Below the pieces are notes generated by a model that was not told the origin of the DNA, ran no database searches, and saw only the letters and a list, made by a program, of their open reading frames with translations. From Clarireedia homoeocarpa (Eukaryota; Ascomycota; Leotiomycetes; Helotiales; Rutstroemiaceae): DNA of 64,000 nt. The stretch lies in assembly GCA_001465935.1 (NCBI GenBank), contig LNKV01000024.1:62001-126000 (forward strand), written 5' to 3'. The position numbers and the translations under genes are program-made. Of the stretch, positions 10,800-22,900 are shown one piece after another (the first letter of the stretch is position 1; the number at the start of each line of letters is the position of its first letter).

Positions 10800-11550
10800 A
10801 TGTACCACTTAGCCAAAGGGATCTATCGATATGTCACTAGTAAAGAGGGTTAGTTGCATACTCGTCACTTCACTGCGCCTCCTTTACAATAGCTTTCTAG
10901 TATTGCGCTGTTGAAAGCTTGACTCCACTAATTATTTGTTCGCAGAATATTCCATACTCCTCCTTGGTCTCGACAATGCCGGCAAGACTACCCTCCATAC
11001 TCAAATAAAGTCGCTATACTCCCCTCTCAACCCCGCTCCTGCGCCTGCCTCAGCTCTCAAAACAGTTCCGACTGTCGGGCAAAATGTTTCTACCATCGTG
11101 CTACCGGACATGTACCTGAAGGTATGGGACATTGGTGGTCAGCATTCATTGCGAAAGTTATGGCAATCCTACTATAGCTCCTGCCACGCGATCGTTTTCA
11201 TTCTCGATAGCACAGATATTGGATCTGGCGATCTCGACTCTGGTGGAGATAATGGCAGACTGGAGGAATGCAAGCTGGTATTAGAAGATGTTCTGAAAAG
11301 TGTGGAGACTGAAGGAGTCCCGGTGTTGGTACTGGCGAACAAACAGGATCGTGAGGATTGTGTAGAAGTTGTGCGGATCAAAGAGGGCCTTGTGAAGAGG
11401 GTATTTGAGGGAGAAGCGGGGAGTGGAGTGAGAGACAGCAGGGTCTTACCGGTCAGTGCATTGCGAGGAACTGGTGTTAGAGAAGCGGTGGAATGGGTGC
11501 GGAGTAGAGTCATCTGGAACAAGGAATCACGGCCACCAGTCATGAGATGA
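10800..11550 (+). CDS. Arl3/ARFRP1-type small GTPase
   Basis: ARF-like GTPase acting at the trans-Golgi. Two exons, 10800-10848 and 10946-11550 (GTTAGT donor, CGCAG acceptor), encode about 217 residues. The N-terminus MYHLAKGIYRY lacks Gly2, so it cannot be myristoylated. It starts Met-Tyr like ARFRP1, whose yeast counterpart Arl3 is N-acetylated and recruited by Sys1 (family knowledge). Visible GTPase motifs: G1 GLDNAGKT, G2 Thr in TVPTVGQN, G3 WDIGGQ, G4 NKQD, and G5-like VSALRGTG. A short Pro/Ala insertion (NPAPAPASA) precedes switch I. The subfamily call rests on the N-terminus and on GLDNAGKTTL following EEYSILLL. Confidence 0.9.
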
Positions 11551-12193
11551 ACAAAAGGAAGAGGATCGGAGAAAACGAGCTTGAGTATTGCTCAACTACG
11601 AGATGAGCGCCTAGAGGCACCAGTAGTAGATTCTACTAAAGCCTAGCAACAAGGGAAGGATAGATGACCCAGGGGAATTATGGGTGGCCCAGGTACTCCC
11701 AATTGGCGGCATTTTGGAATCTCATATGATATGATATTATGATAGAGGACTAGATAGATCTACAGCACTCAATTTTTACCAAAATTATCCATATCTTCTT
11801 CCGGGTCTCCAAGAGTGTTGTATCGTGTGCACAATATATCACTCGGATTCGCATTCCTGATAACCTTCCGATGTCTCGACGACTTTCAGCTGCTTGACTC
11901 CGAACGAAGAAACCAGGCGCGAAAGTGTGCTGACCAAATCTGAGCATATGGTTCGGGCAGAAGGACTCTTTCAGCGGTCGACACCTGATCAAGAAGCACA
12001 GAACATCAAGTTGGTATCGCCTTGATGCGCTACTTGTTGAAATGAAGTATGGGATAGTAGAAAAATATTTCAATAATCTCAAATAACAACCCACTCCAGA
12101 TATTACTGGCAAACGCCTTTCATACTCCAATCGCCATTACCATGCCAGTGCGCAGACAAGCCACGGACTTGTGAGAATCGGTGTCGCCACCAC
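11551..12193. other. Convergent 3' intergenic region
   Basis: Lies between the 3' ends of the Arl3-like gene and RPB6. It presumably holds both 3' UTRs and poly(A) sites. No further gene is seen. Confidence 0.5.
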
Positions 12194-12861
12194 TTATTGT
12201 AACAATTCCTCGCATGTCCAGTCTTCATACCTGATTGTTCTTATTAGCTAGCTGAAATAGATCAATCGCAAACGTTCGGGAACTTACCAGCCGTCAGGCA
12301 TGTAGCGACGAACGATCAGCGGAATCTTCTTGTCCTTCAACTCCTTGATCGCAATTTGCAACGGATCTGTCTCTCCTTCTTGGTCGACAAGGATAGGCGC
12401 ATTCATACTGCGAAAGACGTTAATCACCGGCTACTATGGCTATGCCGGAGCTACCAACCTAATCTGCAAAGCTCTAGTTCCCAAAATCCTAGCTCTCTCG
12501 TATTTCGTCATATAAGGCGTGGTTGTTCGTTGATCCTTAGGAATCTTCTTATCCTTTGGCGCTTTGTCTCCTTTATTCCTTGCTGCAGCTGCAGCATCTC
12601 CAGAGTGGACCACTCCACGCTCTCCAGTGGGTAACAACTGATCTGGATTGTTGGTGCTGACCTCGACATCATCTACATCGTTCGCGGTTTGTCCTCCATA
12701 TTCTTCGGGTTCTTCCGGATCGTACTCAGGCTCTTCGGGGTCGTAGCCTGGGGAGAATCTATATGACCGCAATTAGATCAACGTCTCTTACAGGACGCCA
12801 ATGAGGCTTTTTATAGGCAACTTTACCCTCCAGCACCCTCATCTCCATCATAGTCAGACAT
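12194..12861 (-). CDS. RPO26: RNA polymerase subunit RPB6/ABC23 (RPO26)
   Basis: Common subunit of RNA polymerases I, II and III. Four exons on the minus strand (12861-12827, 12758-12459, 12407-12288, 12230-12194) give 163 residues; yeast Rpo26 is about 155. The N-terminal part is acidic (MSDYDGDEGAGGFSPGYDPE), as usual for this subunit. The conserved core reads TTPYMTKYERARILGTRALQ, then ISMNAPILVD, GETDPLQIAIKELKDKKIPL and IVRRYMPDGWYEDWTCEELL. All splice junctions preserve this order. It is divergent from the TFIIIA gene with 295 bp between starts. Confidence 0.96.
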
Positions 12862-13156
12862 ATTGATTGTAGTTGAAGTCGCAGAAGTATCGAGGCGTAG
12901 TAAAATCAATCAGGTCTTTGTTGTTAATCAAGATGCTTTTGGGCGGTATTGAAGGTTCTCGAAAATAAATTTGGCGGCCGAATTCTTTCGTGCCTCGATC
13001 ATCTATAAAATTTAAGGTTTAGCGCATTTCCTTAGCGTGCCAAGATTTCTTCAGACTGATAGCCACAATCAATTTATTTTCGAGAAATATTTGGATTATA
13101 AGATGGTTGCGAGAAGAGGAATGGAGTGAAGTCAATTCAACGACAAATGGCCAGAA
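12862..13156. promoter_or_regulatory. Bidirectional promoter RPB6 / TFIIIA
   Basis: Only 295 bp separate the two start codons, so core promoters and 5' UTRs must share it. TATAAAATT occurs near 13003-13011 and a GGCGGCCGAATTC segment near 12972. Functional assignment of either is inference. Confidence 0.55.
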
Positions 13157-15023
13157 ATGGCTACAAATACCAGGAAAAGAAAGGCAGATGGTGCTCTGGA
13201 AGAGTCTACTAAGAGACTTCGAATAGACACCTTGAAATTACCGGCAGGTTAGTGAAAACGGATGCCGTTCTTTAGTTTACAAGATTCAATCGAGATTGAC
13301 AATTGCTCAAATAGCGGAACGTTCTGACGAGGATGATGAATATCATGAGAGTCAAGACGGTTTCTCGGAAGCTGGCATAACAGAAGTAGCCGACACACCT
13401 CTCACCCCGTTTTCCCCGGCACCACGAGCCAAGTTCCCATCCGAATACAAAACAATCAAGTGCACGTACGAAGGATGTACTAAATCATTCAATAGACCTG
13501 CGAGATTGGCAGCACATTTACGGTCACACGCGAACGAAAGACCATTTATCTGCACCTATGAAGGGTGTGATAAAGCATACATCGAGGAGAAACATCTCAA
13601 ACAACACATCAAAGGATCCCATACCCACGAGCGATCATATCCATGTGATTGGGAGGGATGTACAAAGAGTTTCTTAACAAACACAAGATTAAAGAGACAT
13701 AAGGAGGCTCACCAAGGACATGAGAGGTTCAAATGCACAGCTTATCCGCCATGTAATCAGACATTTCGAAAGCATCAAACACTTCAACGGCACATCCGAG
13801 CTGACCATCTTGACTTGGTCCCGTTTCCTTGCACACACGTCGATCCTATCACAAATGAGCTATGTAAAGCCGGATTTGATGCTATAGGTGGTCTCAGAAA
13901 ACATATGGAACGAGCTCATGGCACAGCGACATTCCTTTGCCCTGACTGTACAGTACCAGGTCAATTTCAAGCCGATGGGACACCCGTACCTTTGGCATTT
14001 ATGACCAATGCAAAACTCCAGGCACATATCAAGAAGGAACATGCCAATTGTATGTTTTGTGATCGAAAATGTTCCAGCCAGCGCGAATTGCAAAAGCATA
14101 TCGAGACACAACACTCGGGTAATACTGTCGAAGACCGCAAAACCGTATCTTGCACATACCCAGGCTGTCCCAAAACTTTCACGAAAAAGGCCAATCTTCG
14201 AGTGCACATACGAACCGTTCATAATGGCCAACGCTTTATTTGTGGAACCTACGACGTCTCTGCAACCCCCGACCTCACAGCCTGGAACACCAGCGACTCC
14301 TGCGGCAAAGATTTCGTCTCCAAGGCTAACCTCGAAGACCACATCCGAACAGCGCATCTCCATCTTCCTAGCCTACTTAACTCAAAACGCAGAGACAGCC
14401 CTTCTTCGTCCACACAACCTAAATCGACCTCTAAACTTCTCAAGCACCAAACTGCGATCGAAGAGCTCGCCGGTTTCGATGCCAGAAGAAGTATCAACTG
14501 CGTGATCGAAGGATGTCCCCACAAATTCATCCGTGAATATGACTTCCACTCACACATGCGTAATCATCATCGCCAGGGTCTCGAGGAAATTGATCGACTC
14601 GCTCATGAAGCCGATGTGCTTGCTACTAATTTCATATTTACAAACTCAGACATTGACCCTTTGCCCAATTTACCGTTTATAGATGGTGAATCAAGCTGTA
14701 ACGGCATGTCGGATATGCAGGTGCCTATTGATCCTGCTCTCCAATCAGCCAACTTCAATGATCCTATAAATTGTAGTCTTGGTGCTTTAGTCTCTACAGC
14801 TTCCACATCCAATTCAGCATCGGCATCGCCATTCGAGAATCAAGATATAAGTGTAGATCTTGATGTGGATATTAACCCGGATTGGGAATTACAGAGACAG
14901 GCGTTGGGGGGAGGTCAGTTTTGGATTGGAGCTGAGGAACCGGAGATGGGGATGGGTATGGAGGAGTGGACGAGTGATGAATTTGAGATGAGGAGGTTGA
15001 TTGATGGAGGTGATGAGTTTTAG
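13157..15023 (+). CDS. Transcription factor IIIA-like multi-C2H2 protein
   Basis: Binds the internal promoter of 5S rRNA genes and recruits TFIIIC and Pol III (family role). Exons 13157-13247 and 13315-15023 give about 599 residues. The start is MATNTRKRKADGALE, with a basic KRKADG/STKRLR nuclear-type patch. About nine to ten C2H2 fingers follow from residue ~55 to ~420. Clear ones include CTYEGCTKSF, CTYEGCDKAY, CDWEGCTKSF, CTAYPPCNQTF, CMFCDRKC, CTYPGCPKTF and CVIEGCPHKF, several with TFIIIA-like C-x4-C spacing. One finger (CGTYDVSA...SDSCGKDF) has a long insertion between cysteines. The C-terminal 170 residues are acidic and finger-free. Another multi-finger factor is possible, but finger number and spacing favour TFIIIA. 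Confidence 0.82.
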
Positions 15024-16530
15024 GGGTTTGGTTCTTGGGTGTTGGGAAGTGGGCGGGAGAGGTGGAGACAAAGGGACGAATGGCATGATACGATCTGGTA
15101 TAAAAGGTGATGGGACCCAAGCTACCGCGAGTACTCCTAGAAGAGTGCATGCATGTACAGGTCAGGAGAGAAAGGGGGAAACGCCAAGACGACAGTATTC
15201 AAAAGCATAGGAGGAAAATAAAAACAGCAGAAAGAACACAAATATCATTCAAAACGGAGAAGAACATGGGTTATTGAAAGGCGGGGGGTAGCAGAGAGGT
15301 AAGCGAAACAGAGATAGCAAGTGCTGCATATTCTCCCATCTCGCTGTGCTGTATTTATATCATAGCTATGGTATTATTGTTGCCATGCTACTGTGTTACT
15401 AATGCTATATATACAATGTTGCTAACATAGCTATCAAAAGGGTAGGTAGATGGCTAGTTAACTTAGATGACTTTGTTTATGTACGAATGAATAATGAATA
15501 GATGAATATGAAGTGAATTTAAAGTGCCGTGCGTAAAGCGAAGTGAAGTAATCAAAGCAGTATATCATAATTATAACGAACAGTAACCTCATATTGCAGT
15601 TAGTGTGTTTGCTTCTCTCTCTCTATCTTTAAGCAGCAAGCAATAAGTAAGTGCCACGAGTGCTCACTCACTCACTCACTTACTTGTATTACTTACTTGG
15701 TTGCTTGGGTTAATCCACAGCTATCGAAAGTCTGTCCTGTCCTGTCCTGTCCTGTCCGCTTTGCATTGCACTGCACCTCTTGTGTGTGTATATATATACA
15801 TATAGACAGACTGTCTATCTCTCCACTCAGTATACGCTATACCATCTCTTCTCTAAGTGCGTGCATGTTGTTCTCGTCTCGTCTCGTTTGCTTTCCTGTC
15901 TTTCTCTTCCGCTTTGTAACTTATATATATATATTGTATATCCCTACCTATATCTTATATCGTGCTCTGGTACTGTACTGAACAACAACTATACTGCATT
16001 ACATTACATTACATCACGCTATACTAACGATATAATGATATGATGGCTGTTATGCTCAACAAATAAATAAATACCCTTGACTCATAAAACATCTACTCTA
16101 TCTATCTATGTACCTATGGACCGACCTATGTACCTATGTATGTATGCATGTATGTATCTATATATCTTCATCCTGTTCACTCCTACTAACCATATCCATA
16201 TCCGCATCCGTTTCCGTTTCCGTTTCCGGCCCTATGCAAAATAAGAGTAGATATACATACATACACATATAAGCTACTGTAGCAAACGAAACCCCCTCGC
16301 CACCCACCCACCCGTCCCATAACAATTCACATTAGCAAGTAACAATAAAAAATAAAAATAAAACTGCAACCACCCGAGATGAGTTTTCCCTTGCCCAGAG
16401 AAACCTGTAAAAATGTGAAAAACAAAGCGCATGCATGCATGCATACATACATACATAGCCTTCCTTTCCTTGATCCTAACCTAGTTAGTATAAACGAAAC
16501 AAAACAAAAACACCATAACCCGCGTAATCC
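15024..16530. other. Gene-less stretch with many short repeats
   Basis: 3' flank of the TFIIIA-like gene. It contains CACT repeats (~15664-15680), TGTCC repeats (~15735-15758), TATATA tracts (~15788-15803 and ~15923-15936), CATTA repeats (~15997-16012) and TATG/CATA repeats (16136-16160, 16428-16456). No protein-coding signal was recognised. Confidence 0.6.
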
Positions 16531-16550
16531 ATTTCACCACCCCCTCTTAG

Positions 16551-16704
16551 TAATAACTTCATCTCCAGGCCGCAGGATTCTGGTGATAACATGCAAAGCG
16601 CCCATGCCAGAGGCTACAACGAGCGCTCGTGGGGCGTTCATGATCTTCGCAAGATGTCGTTCTGAATGTGTCCTGGTGGGATTGCCCGAGCGTGGGTAGT
16701 CTTG
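16551..16704 (-). pseudogene. Relic of cystathionine beta-lyase (PLP enzyme)
   Basis: About 50 codons on the minus strand read DYPRSGNPTRTHSERHLAKI and then NAPRALVVASGMGALHVI, followed by TRILRPGDEVIT. This matches the PLP-binding part of Cys/Met-metabolism enzymes, where the usual text is YSRSGNPTR and SSGMGAL. Nothing before or after continues the enzyme, which is normally about 400-450 residues; a few unrelated residues precede a stop on the 3' side. Substitutions at normally fixed sites (Tyr-Ser to Tyr-Pro before RSGNPTR) fit a decayed fragment. It lies 3' of the Whi5/Nrm1-like gene on the same strand. Confidence 0.8.
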
Positions 16705-17061
16705 GATCCCTGGATTCCTCGCTTCGCTGCTAAAACCCGGTTCCTTCTCCCTCTCTACCATAACCTAAACTTCTTCCTCTCACATGCAATCAAACCTCCA
16801 ATCAAACCGCGTCCTCTCCCCCGTCATATCCAACCGCTTCGAACCCTGACTTTATCCATCTACTCCTCCCTCAAACTCAACAATCCATCTGCAGCCCTCC
16901 CATTTGTCCCACTACCCGTAACCATCCCATCACTCATGCTCCTCCCACCTCCCGCTCCCTCCATACCTTATACTTGTCCCAGAACCCTCCTCTGGTCCAC
17001 CAGCGCACCCGCACTTGTTTCAGAATTCCTCACCCCATCCATACCTCCTGACCTCATCGTC

Positions 17062-18470
17062 TCAGCAACTATGCTCCCCTTTCCCCCCCACATCTCTACC
17101 TCTCTCTTCGTTGTTCTCCGGATGCGCATGCGCATGTGCTGTTGCATTTTCCTTTACAGAAGAATATCTCATTCCCTTCCCTCTTCCACACCCAGAACTT
17201 TCACTTCTGTTCCGATTTCCATTTTCTAAGAATGATACCTCATTAACCATAGCTCTTGAAGAACCTGCACCACCGTCCCTCCTCGTAGTAGGCAGCGGTG
17301 TTCGCGTCGTCATCTTCGACATCGCAACAGAACCACAGAAACGAATCCGTGCATGAGAATTAGCGTAGCCAGAATCTACGCTGCTGAATGTGCTCCTGGA
17401 AGTGGGGTTTGTGTTAACGGGCTTGGTTCTAAAAGAAGCAGGACGTGTATTTGTCTTTGTTTTTGTGATATTCGTAGTCGAATGATGATGTTTGAGTTCA
17501 GAAAAAGGAATGTCGATCTGATCGGTGAGGATTTTGTAGTGCGCGAGAGAGAGACGGAGGCGGAGGGTTTGAGCTTTCTGCGAGGGAGTTCAGTTTGGGG
17601 GGTGAGGGGTGTTGGGAGAAGTGTGAGTGAGGGGTGGGGGTGAAGTGAGTGTGATAGAGAGTTTAGTAACAGGCTTGAAATTGAGGGTTTGAGGTCAAGG
17701 GATAGACAGGATATAGGAGCTAAACCTGGGAATAGGAATAACACACAACACCGAGGAGTATCCCCAATAATGAACACACACGACGAAGAAGTAGAAGAAA
17801 AGAGAGCCACTAACCTGACGAATATCTTCCCTCGACAAAGATTTCCTCTTAACAACACCACTCGTAGCAACCGAATGATATTGAGCTTTCGAATCTGCTC
17901 TTTCTTTCACTGGTGAATCTGGAATCGTCATAATAGTACTTTGCGAACTTGGCATCATGTCTCCTGACGCCGAGCTTATGGAGGAAGATCGTGATACTGA
18001 TGACGTTGCTAATAGAGGAAGGCGATTGGTGGTCTATTAGACGTGTTGCGGTTAAAGTTAGCATATTGATCATTTTTGCCTATATCACCAATCCCGAATC
18101 AAGACACATAAAAAGCAAAGGAAAGGAGACTCACCTCGTACCCTATCTTCCAGAGCCCCCGCCCACCAGACTCATCCTCATCCCCATCCTTACCCTCTAC
18201 CTGCGGTAGAACCTTCCTTCGTTTACCCACCCTCTCAACATCAACATCAACACCCTCCAGCCTCTGGGTCTGTGTCTGCATCTGCATACCTCGATCCCAG
18301 TCCCCCTTTCGTTCATAGCCCGCACTCAATCCCATTTCCTTTTGGCTCTCTCCCTTCCCCTCCATCCCTATCTCCCTCCCCATCTTCACCCTTATCTCCG
18401 AAACATATCCACATCCCAAACTAACATTCGCGCGCAAATCACTGAGCACGCGACGCGTCTGTTGGGCCAT
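17062..18470 (-). CDS. Whi5/Nrm1-like G1/S transcriptional repressor
   Basis: Likely a repressor that binds SBF/MBF to restrain G1/S transcription. Three exons on the minus strand are frame-consistent: 18470-18135, 18033-17815 and 17577-17062, about 356 residues. Start MAQQTRRVLSDLRANVSLG. Exon 2 ends VVKRKSLSREDIRQ. Exon 3 opens KAQTLRLRLSLAHYKILT and then DQIDIPFSEL, the GTB-type motif shared by Whi5 and Nrm1 (arginine/leucine-rich helix followed by an LxxxxYK core). The rest is low-complexity, rich in Ser, Thr, Arg and Glu, with candidate CDK sites such as DSPVK and RTPLP. Intron 2 is long (237 nt) and its acceptor was chosen because it restores the motif, so another small exon could be missed. 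Family call rests on this one motif. Confidence 0.7.
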
Positions 18471-19986
18471 TCTGTTCGATCGTTTATTAGATTCCAGTAT
18501 ACACAATCTCTTTTCGTTCGTCCGCGAAGGGTTTGGAAAAGAAAGCGCGTTCGTTCGTTTGCACTATATCAAGTGAAGTTGTTGTTATCGTTTTTGGGCG
18601 ATGGCCTCTGTATGAAGTGTGGCTAGGTAGGTAGGTCTGGTGGGCGAGGGTTATGTTAACTACTCGTCCGAAGCAGGTAGGTAGGGAAGGACAGGACAGG
18701 ACAAGACTTGAAATGAAGTCAAAGTAAAGTAGAGGAAAGGGTATGCAAAGCAGAGGGAAGGACAGGCCTCCGCAGTTGAGGAAAAGAAGGAAAGTAAAGA
18801 AAAGCAAAACTTACCTAGCAATTGCAAACTCTTACTCCACGTTAGATTCTCTTTCTCTTTCTCCTTCTCTCACACAGCAAAAACCCGTCCTTAGATTCTC
18901 GAGTCCCAAATTAACTGTAATCCCAATCCAGCGCAATCCAATGCAATCCAATACAATGCGATGCGATGCAATCCAATCCAATCCGATGCAATCCAATCCC
19001 ACACTTCAATTCCCAAATCCCGAATGTCAAATCCCCAAGCCAAGCCAAGCCAGACCAAAAATCCCAAACAAGTCTTCAGTCAACTGTCAGGAAGCAGTAA
19101 TGTGTTTTGTCGCACGCGTAGTTCTTGTCCCTCACTCACTCACTCACTCACTCACACGCACACACAACTCACCCACTAAATACGTCTCAATCGCGTCCAC
19201 GTCCATTTTCTGCCACCTTGATAAAAGAAAGACTGGGGGCGGGTGCAGGGGCAGGCACGTAGCGTGAGTAGGTTTCCTGTCACCGCCTTTGATAGTAGGT
19301 TCAGGATCCCCTACACGCTTTGCAAGCTACAGAAACACGCTAGATCCTAGATCGGACGGCCCGCGAACAACCTTAAATCATGCCTTATCCCTTATCCCTA
19401 TCTTGCCACGCCGACCGACCTTATCCCATCTCATCCTGTCGCCCGTTGAAGGTTGCATCATTTTACTTGTCGGTCATGCTTGAAAAATCGGGGTCCTCCC
19501 GCTGCACCCCTAAGGATGTCTCATTCTACTCTTCACCCAGTTCTTCACAACGACATATGCATAAACAGACAGCTCATCTAAACAATCAATATATTATAGT
19601 AATCCAAAAAGATTATATATTTCTTCTTCTCCGCGAAAAAAAAAGCATCATTACATCATAGAAAAATAATATATCAACCAGCCAGCCGGGCATCCGTGTT
19701 TCCCATCACAAGTAGTCCCAGAAGGATAATATCCAAAACAAAGTAAAACATCAAAAACAACGCCCTGCTAGTCGGAGTAAACTGGTAGATATCCCATCCT
19801 TCCATCCTTCGATATAGCTATTGCCTAAACGCCATGCTTTTTGCCCCCTTGGTATATCATCTCATCTCCCCTTTCCCATTCCCAAATGAGACCTACATTT
19901 TCCTTTCCTATCCAATCCAATCCAAACAAGAACGCCCCTCCCAAAATGGTCTCACAAAACTCCAAGGTGTATATATCCCTCAATCC
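18471..19986. promoter_or_regulatory. Upstream region of the Whi5/Nrm1-like gene
   Basis: 1.5 kb between this gene's start and the 3' end of Med15. Holds AGGTAGGT and AGGACAGGAC short repeats (~18626-18705), CAATCCAATG-type repeats (~18928-18995) and a CACTCACT tract (~19132-19155). An MCB-type ACGCGT lies at 19114-19119, and another lies inside exon 1 (18453-18458). Confidence 0.4.
18925..18998 (+). repeat. CAATC/GATGC short tandem repeats
   Basis: Imperfect 5-base units (CAATC, CAATG, GATGC) run through about 70 bases. Confidence 0.8.
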
Positions 19987-22900
19987 TTAGTCCACATCCA
20001 TTGAATAGAGATTTGTATCGAATTTGAAAGGTTTATCAAAAATTGAGTGATCTCCCATATCATCCCATGATTGTTGAGGAACAAAAATATCACCATCAAG
20101 CATAGTCAAATCGTCCCCAGCACTGACGTTGAAATTGTTAATGTTGCTGTTTGAGAGGGCGTCGGTGTCGGTAGGTCCAAAAGGCATCCATGAATCATCG
20201 AATATGTCAACTGCAATATCCAAGTTGACTCCTTCGGATATATCACTATTTGGTTCCGATACTCCATCTTTACTCGATTCCGGAGTGTCGTTGGGTGTGA
20301 TTGCACGGTAAACATTCATATCCGAAATCGCTCCGCCAGCTCCACTTTCAAATCCAGAAAACGTTTGGAAAAGATCATGTGGATCAATTGTGGCATTTGC
20401 CCAAGGGTCGACAATGAGCTCTGCTGGTGGTTGAGCAGACACTGCTGAATTGTCTTTTTGAGACTTAGAAATGTCCATAGGCGTACTTGGCTGAGGTTTG
20501 ACAGCGAGGGTCTTCGAGTCCGCAGAACTACCTTGTCGATTCATCGAAACTTGGCGGTTCATGGGAGTAGACGCCATAGCAGACGGCGTAGCAGCTTCAA
20601 TCTTTGGCGTTTGACCTTGCTTCGAGCCCGTAGCAGTCATCTTGGTGCTCGTAGGAGGTGCGGTGGTATTCGGGGCCGAGGCTGTGGTCGATTTCTTTGA
20701 CTGTCCCTGGTCTAATCCCAACATCGAGGCAAGACTCTCCTCAGCGTACTGCTGAGGGTTCGCAAGTGGTTTCACATGCTCCTCTTCCTTGTGACGTTTA
20801 AGTTCTTCTTCAGTCTCAAAGCCAACGTCGTGACGTTCGCAATCTTGATCAGGACAGCACAAAGCGGGCTTTGGTGGTGCTCTTGACTCAGTAGGTTGCT
20901 GCTGACGCTTGATTTCCGGTGAAACGGCCTTTGACACTTGGGGTGAAGATGTGGACCCGGGAGTACCTTGGCTCTGCACTGGTGTACTGTTTGGCTTTTG
21001 CTTCTTGCGTGCAGGTATATGCAGATTCTCTTGTGTTAAACCAGGAGCCTTTACGTTGTAGATAGGTTGACCATGTGGAGATGACGCGCCAAATGGGAAT
21101 GGAGGCTGTGATGACGTCGGAGCAGCTGGTGGGTGCGAACTGCGACTATTAGATCGTTGGTGCATCTTATTCAGTTGTTGCTGCTGTTGTTGTAAGTTTG
21201 CTGCGTTCAGTGGTACCGCTTCTGAGGACTGGGTAGCCGGGGCAGGAGCTTGGCTAACCGATGTATTTGGTGTAGCCTCTGACTTCTTCATCGTCGGGAA
21301 CCTATCTGTCAAGTCTTTGATCATACCCCTAAGCATGTTCAAGGCTTGCTCTACTTCAGCAGGCCTAATGGAGAACACGTCTTTGACTTCACGTAGCTCC
21401 TTGTCCTTAAATTGCTTGGCCAAGCGATTTCGCTAGAGAATGTTAGTGAAGCTCCAGGGAGGTAAACTTAGATCACTTACTGTTCTGAAGAATATTCTAG
21501 CGCGCGTATCATCGTGTGTAACAGCATACCACTTATGGATCGCCCGCCCCAAATTGTTCGTGGGGTTTACGATATCTCGTAGTAAAGTTACCATAGTTTT
21601 CTTCGTTTCTTGGTCCATAGGAATATCAGGAAGGTGCTCCATAGCACGCTGGTTTTCTTCTGTCATTATTTCCCGCAATTTTGCAGCATCTTCGCTATTT
21701 ATGTTCTGTTGCTGCCTTGCTGCGTACTGTTGACGTAACAAAGCTTCATACTGTTTTTTCCGGTCTGGAGTCAGCTTCGCGACGGCCTCAGGTGGAAGTG
21801 TACGCAGTACAGGTGGCTTTTGCGCAGTCTGCTGTGCTGGTCGCTGCTGGCCATTTGGATTGGGAACCTCGACAACGTCATCACTGCTAGCACGCTTCAG
21901 ATTATTTTTAGCCGGCTGAGCAGGGGAAGAAGTCTGGGCTGGGGTTGGTTTCTGGTTCGGTTGCTGCTGTTGACGGGCACGGCTCGCATTCACTGCTGTG
22001 ACCGCCGCCGCCGCCGCTGTTGCTGCCGGCTCTGAAGTCGGCGGCTTTGGCTGCGTCGCTTGTACTGGAGGTTGTTGTGCAGGTGAAGCCTGGTTCCCGT
22101 TCGCTGGACCATTCGGTGGGTTTGGCCTTGGCTGTTGCACGTTTATCTGCGCGATCCGATTTGCCATGTGCATGCGCTGCTGATGCTGCAATTGCAATTG
22201 CTGTTCTTGCTGTCGCATTATGAAAGTTCTAAGTTGTTCATCAGTAAAACCAATGAACCTGCCGGAAGGATGGTTGCGAATCGCCAGAACATCTTGTGGT
22301 GTTGGCTGACGGAGCGCTTGGGGGACCATGTTCATGCCATTTGGCATCTGCATTGGAGCTTGACCCATGGGAGCAACAGGGGCCGCCAGTCCCGGTGTGA
22401 CTACAGGCATAGGATTTTGTGCACCAGGCCCGCCGGGATTCATACCAATTTGAGGAGCTTGCGGGCCTAGCAGTTTACTTCGTCGCATGAAATCCATGTA
22501 GTGCATCTTCTGCGTGTTTTTAAGGTTTTCCATTACCTCTGGCGGTATATTACCATTAGTGGCAAGCCAATGTTTTAACTGACCCCATTTCTTCACTTCA
22601 GCGGGAATACCTCGAGGCATCTGTGGGATGTTAAGGACTCCAGGGGGAAATGGCATATTATCCAGCTGCATTAATGCCCTTTGGTCGAATTGTGGGTTAT
22701 CGGGCCGGCGTTGCATTGCAGTCTGACTTGCTTGAGCCACTGATTGTTGCAGATACATTTGCTGCTGGGGTGTCATACCAGCCATGAGCGATGGGGGAGG
22801 TCGCTGGCCTGGATTCGCCATCATGAATTGGTTCAAAGCTTGTTGTTGCGGGGTAAATTGGCCAGCCTGAGGTCCTAGCTGCCCGGGGCGGGGCTGTTGG

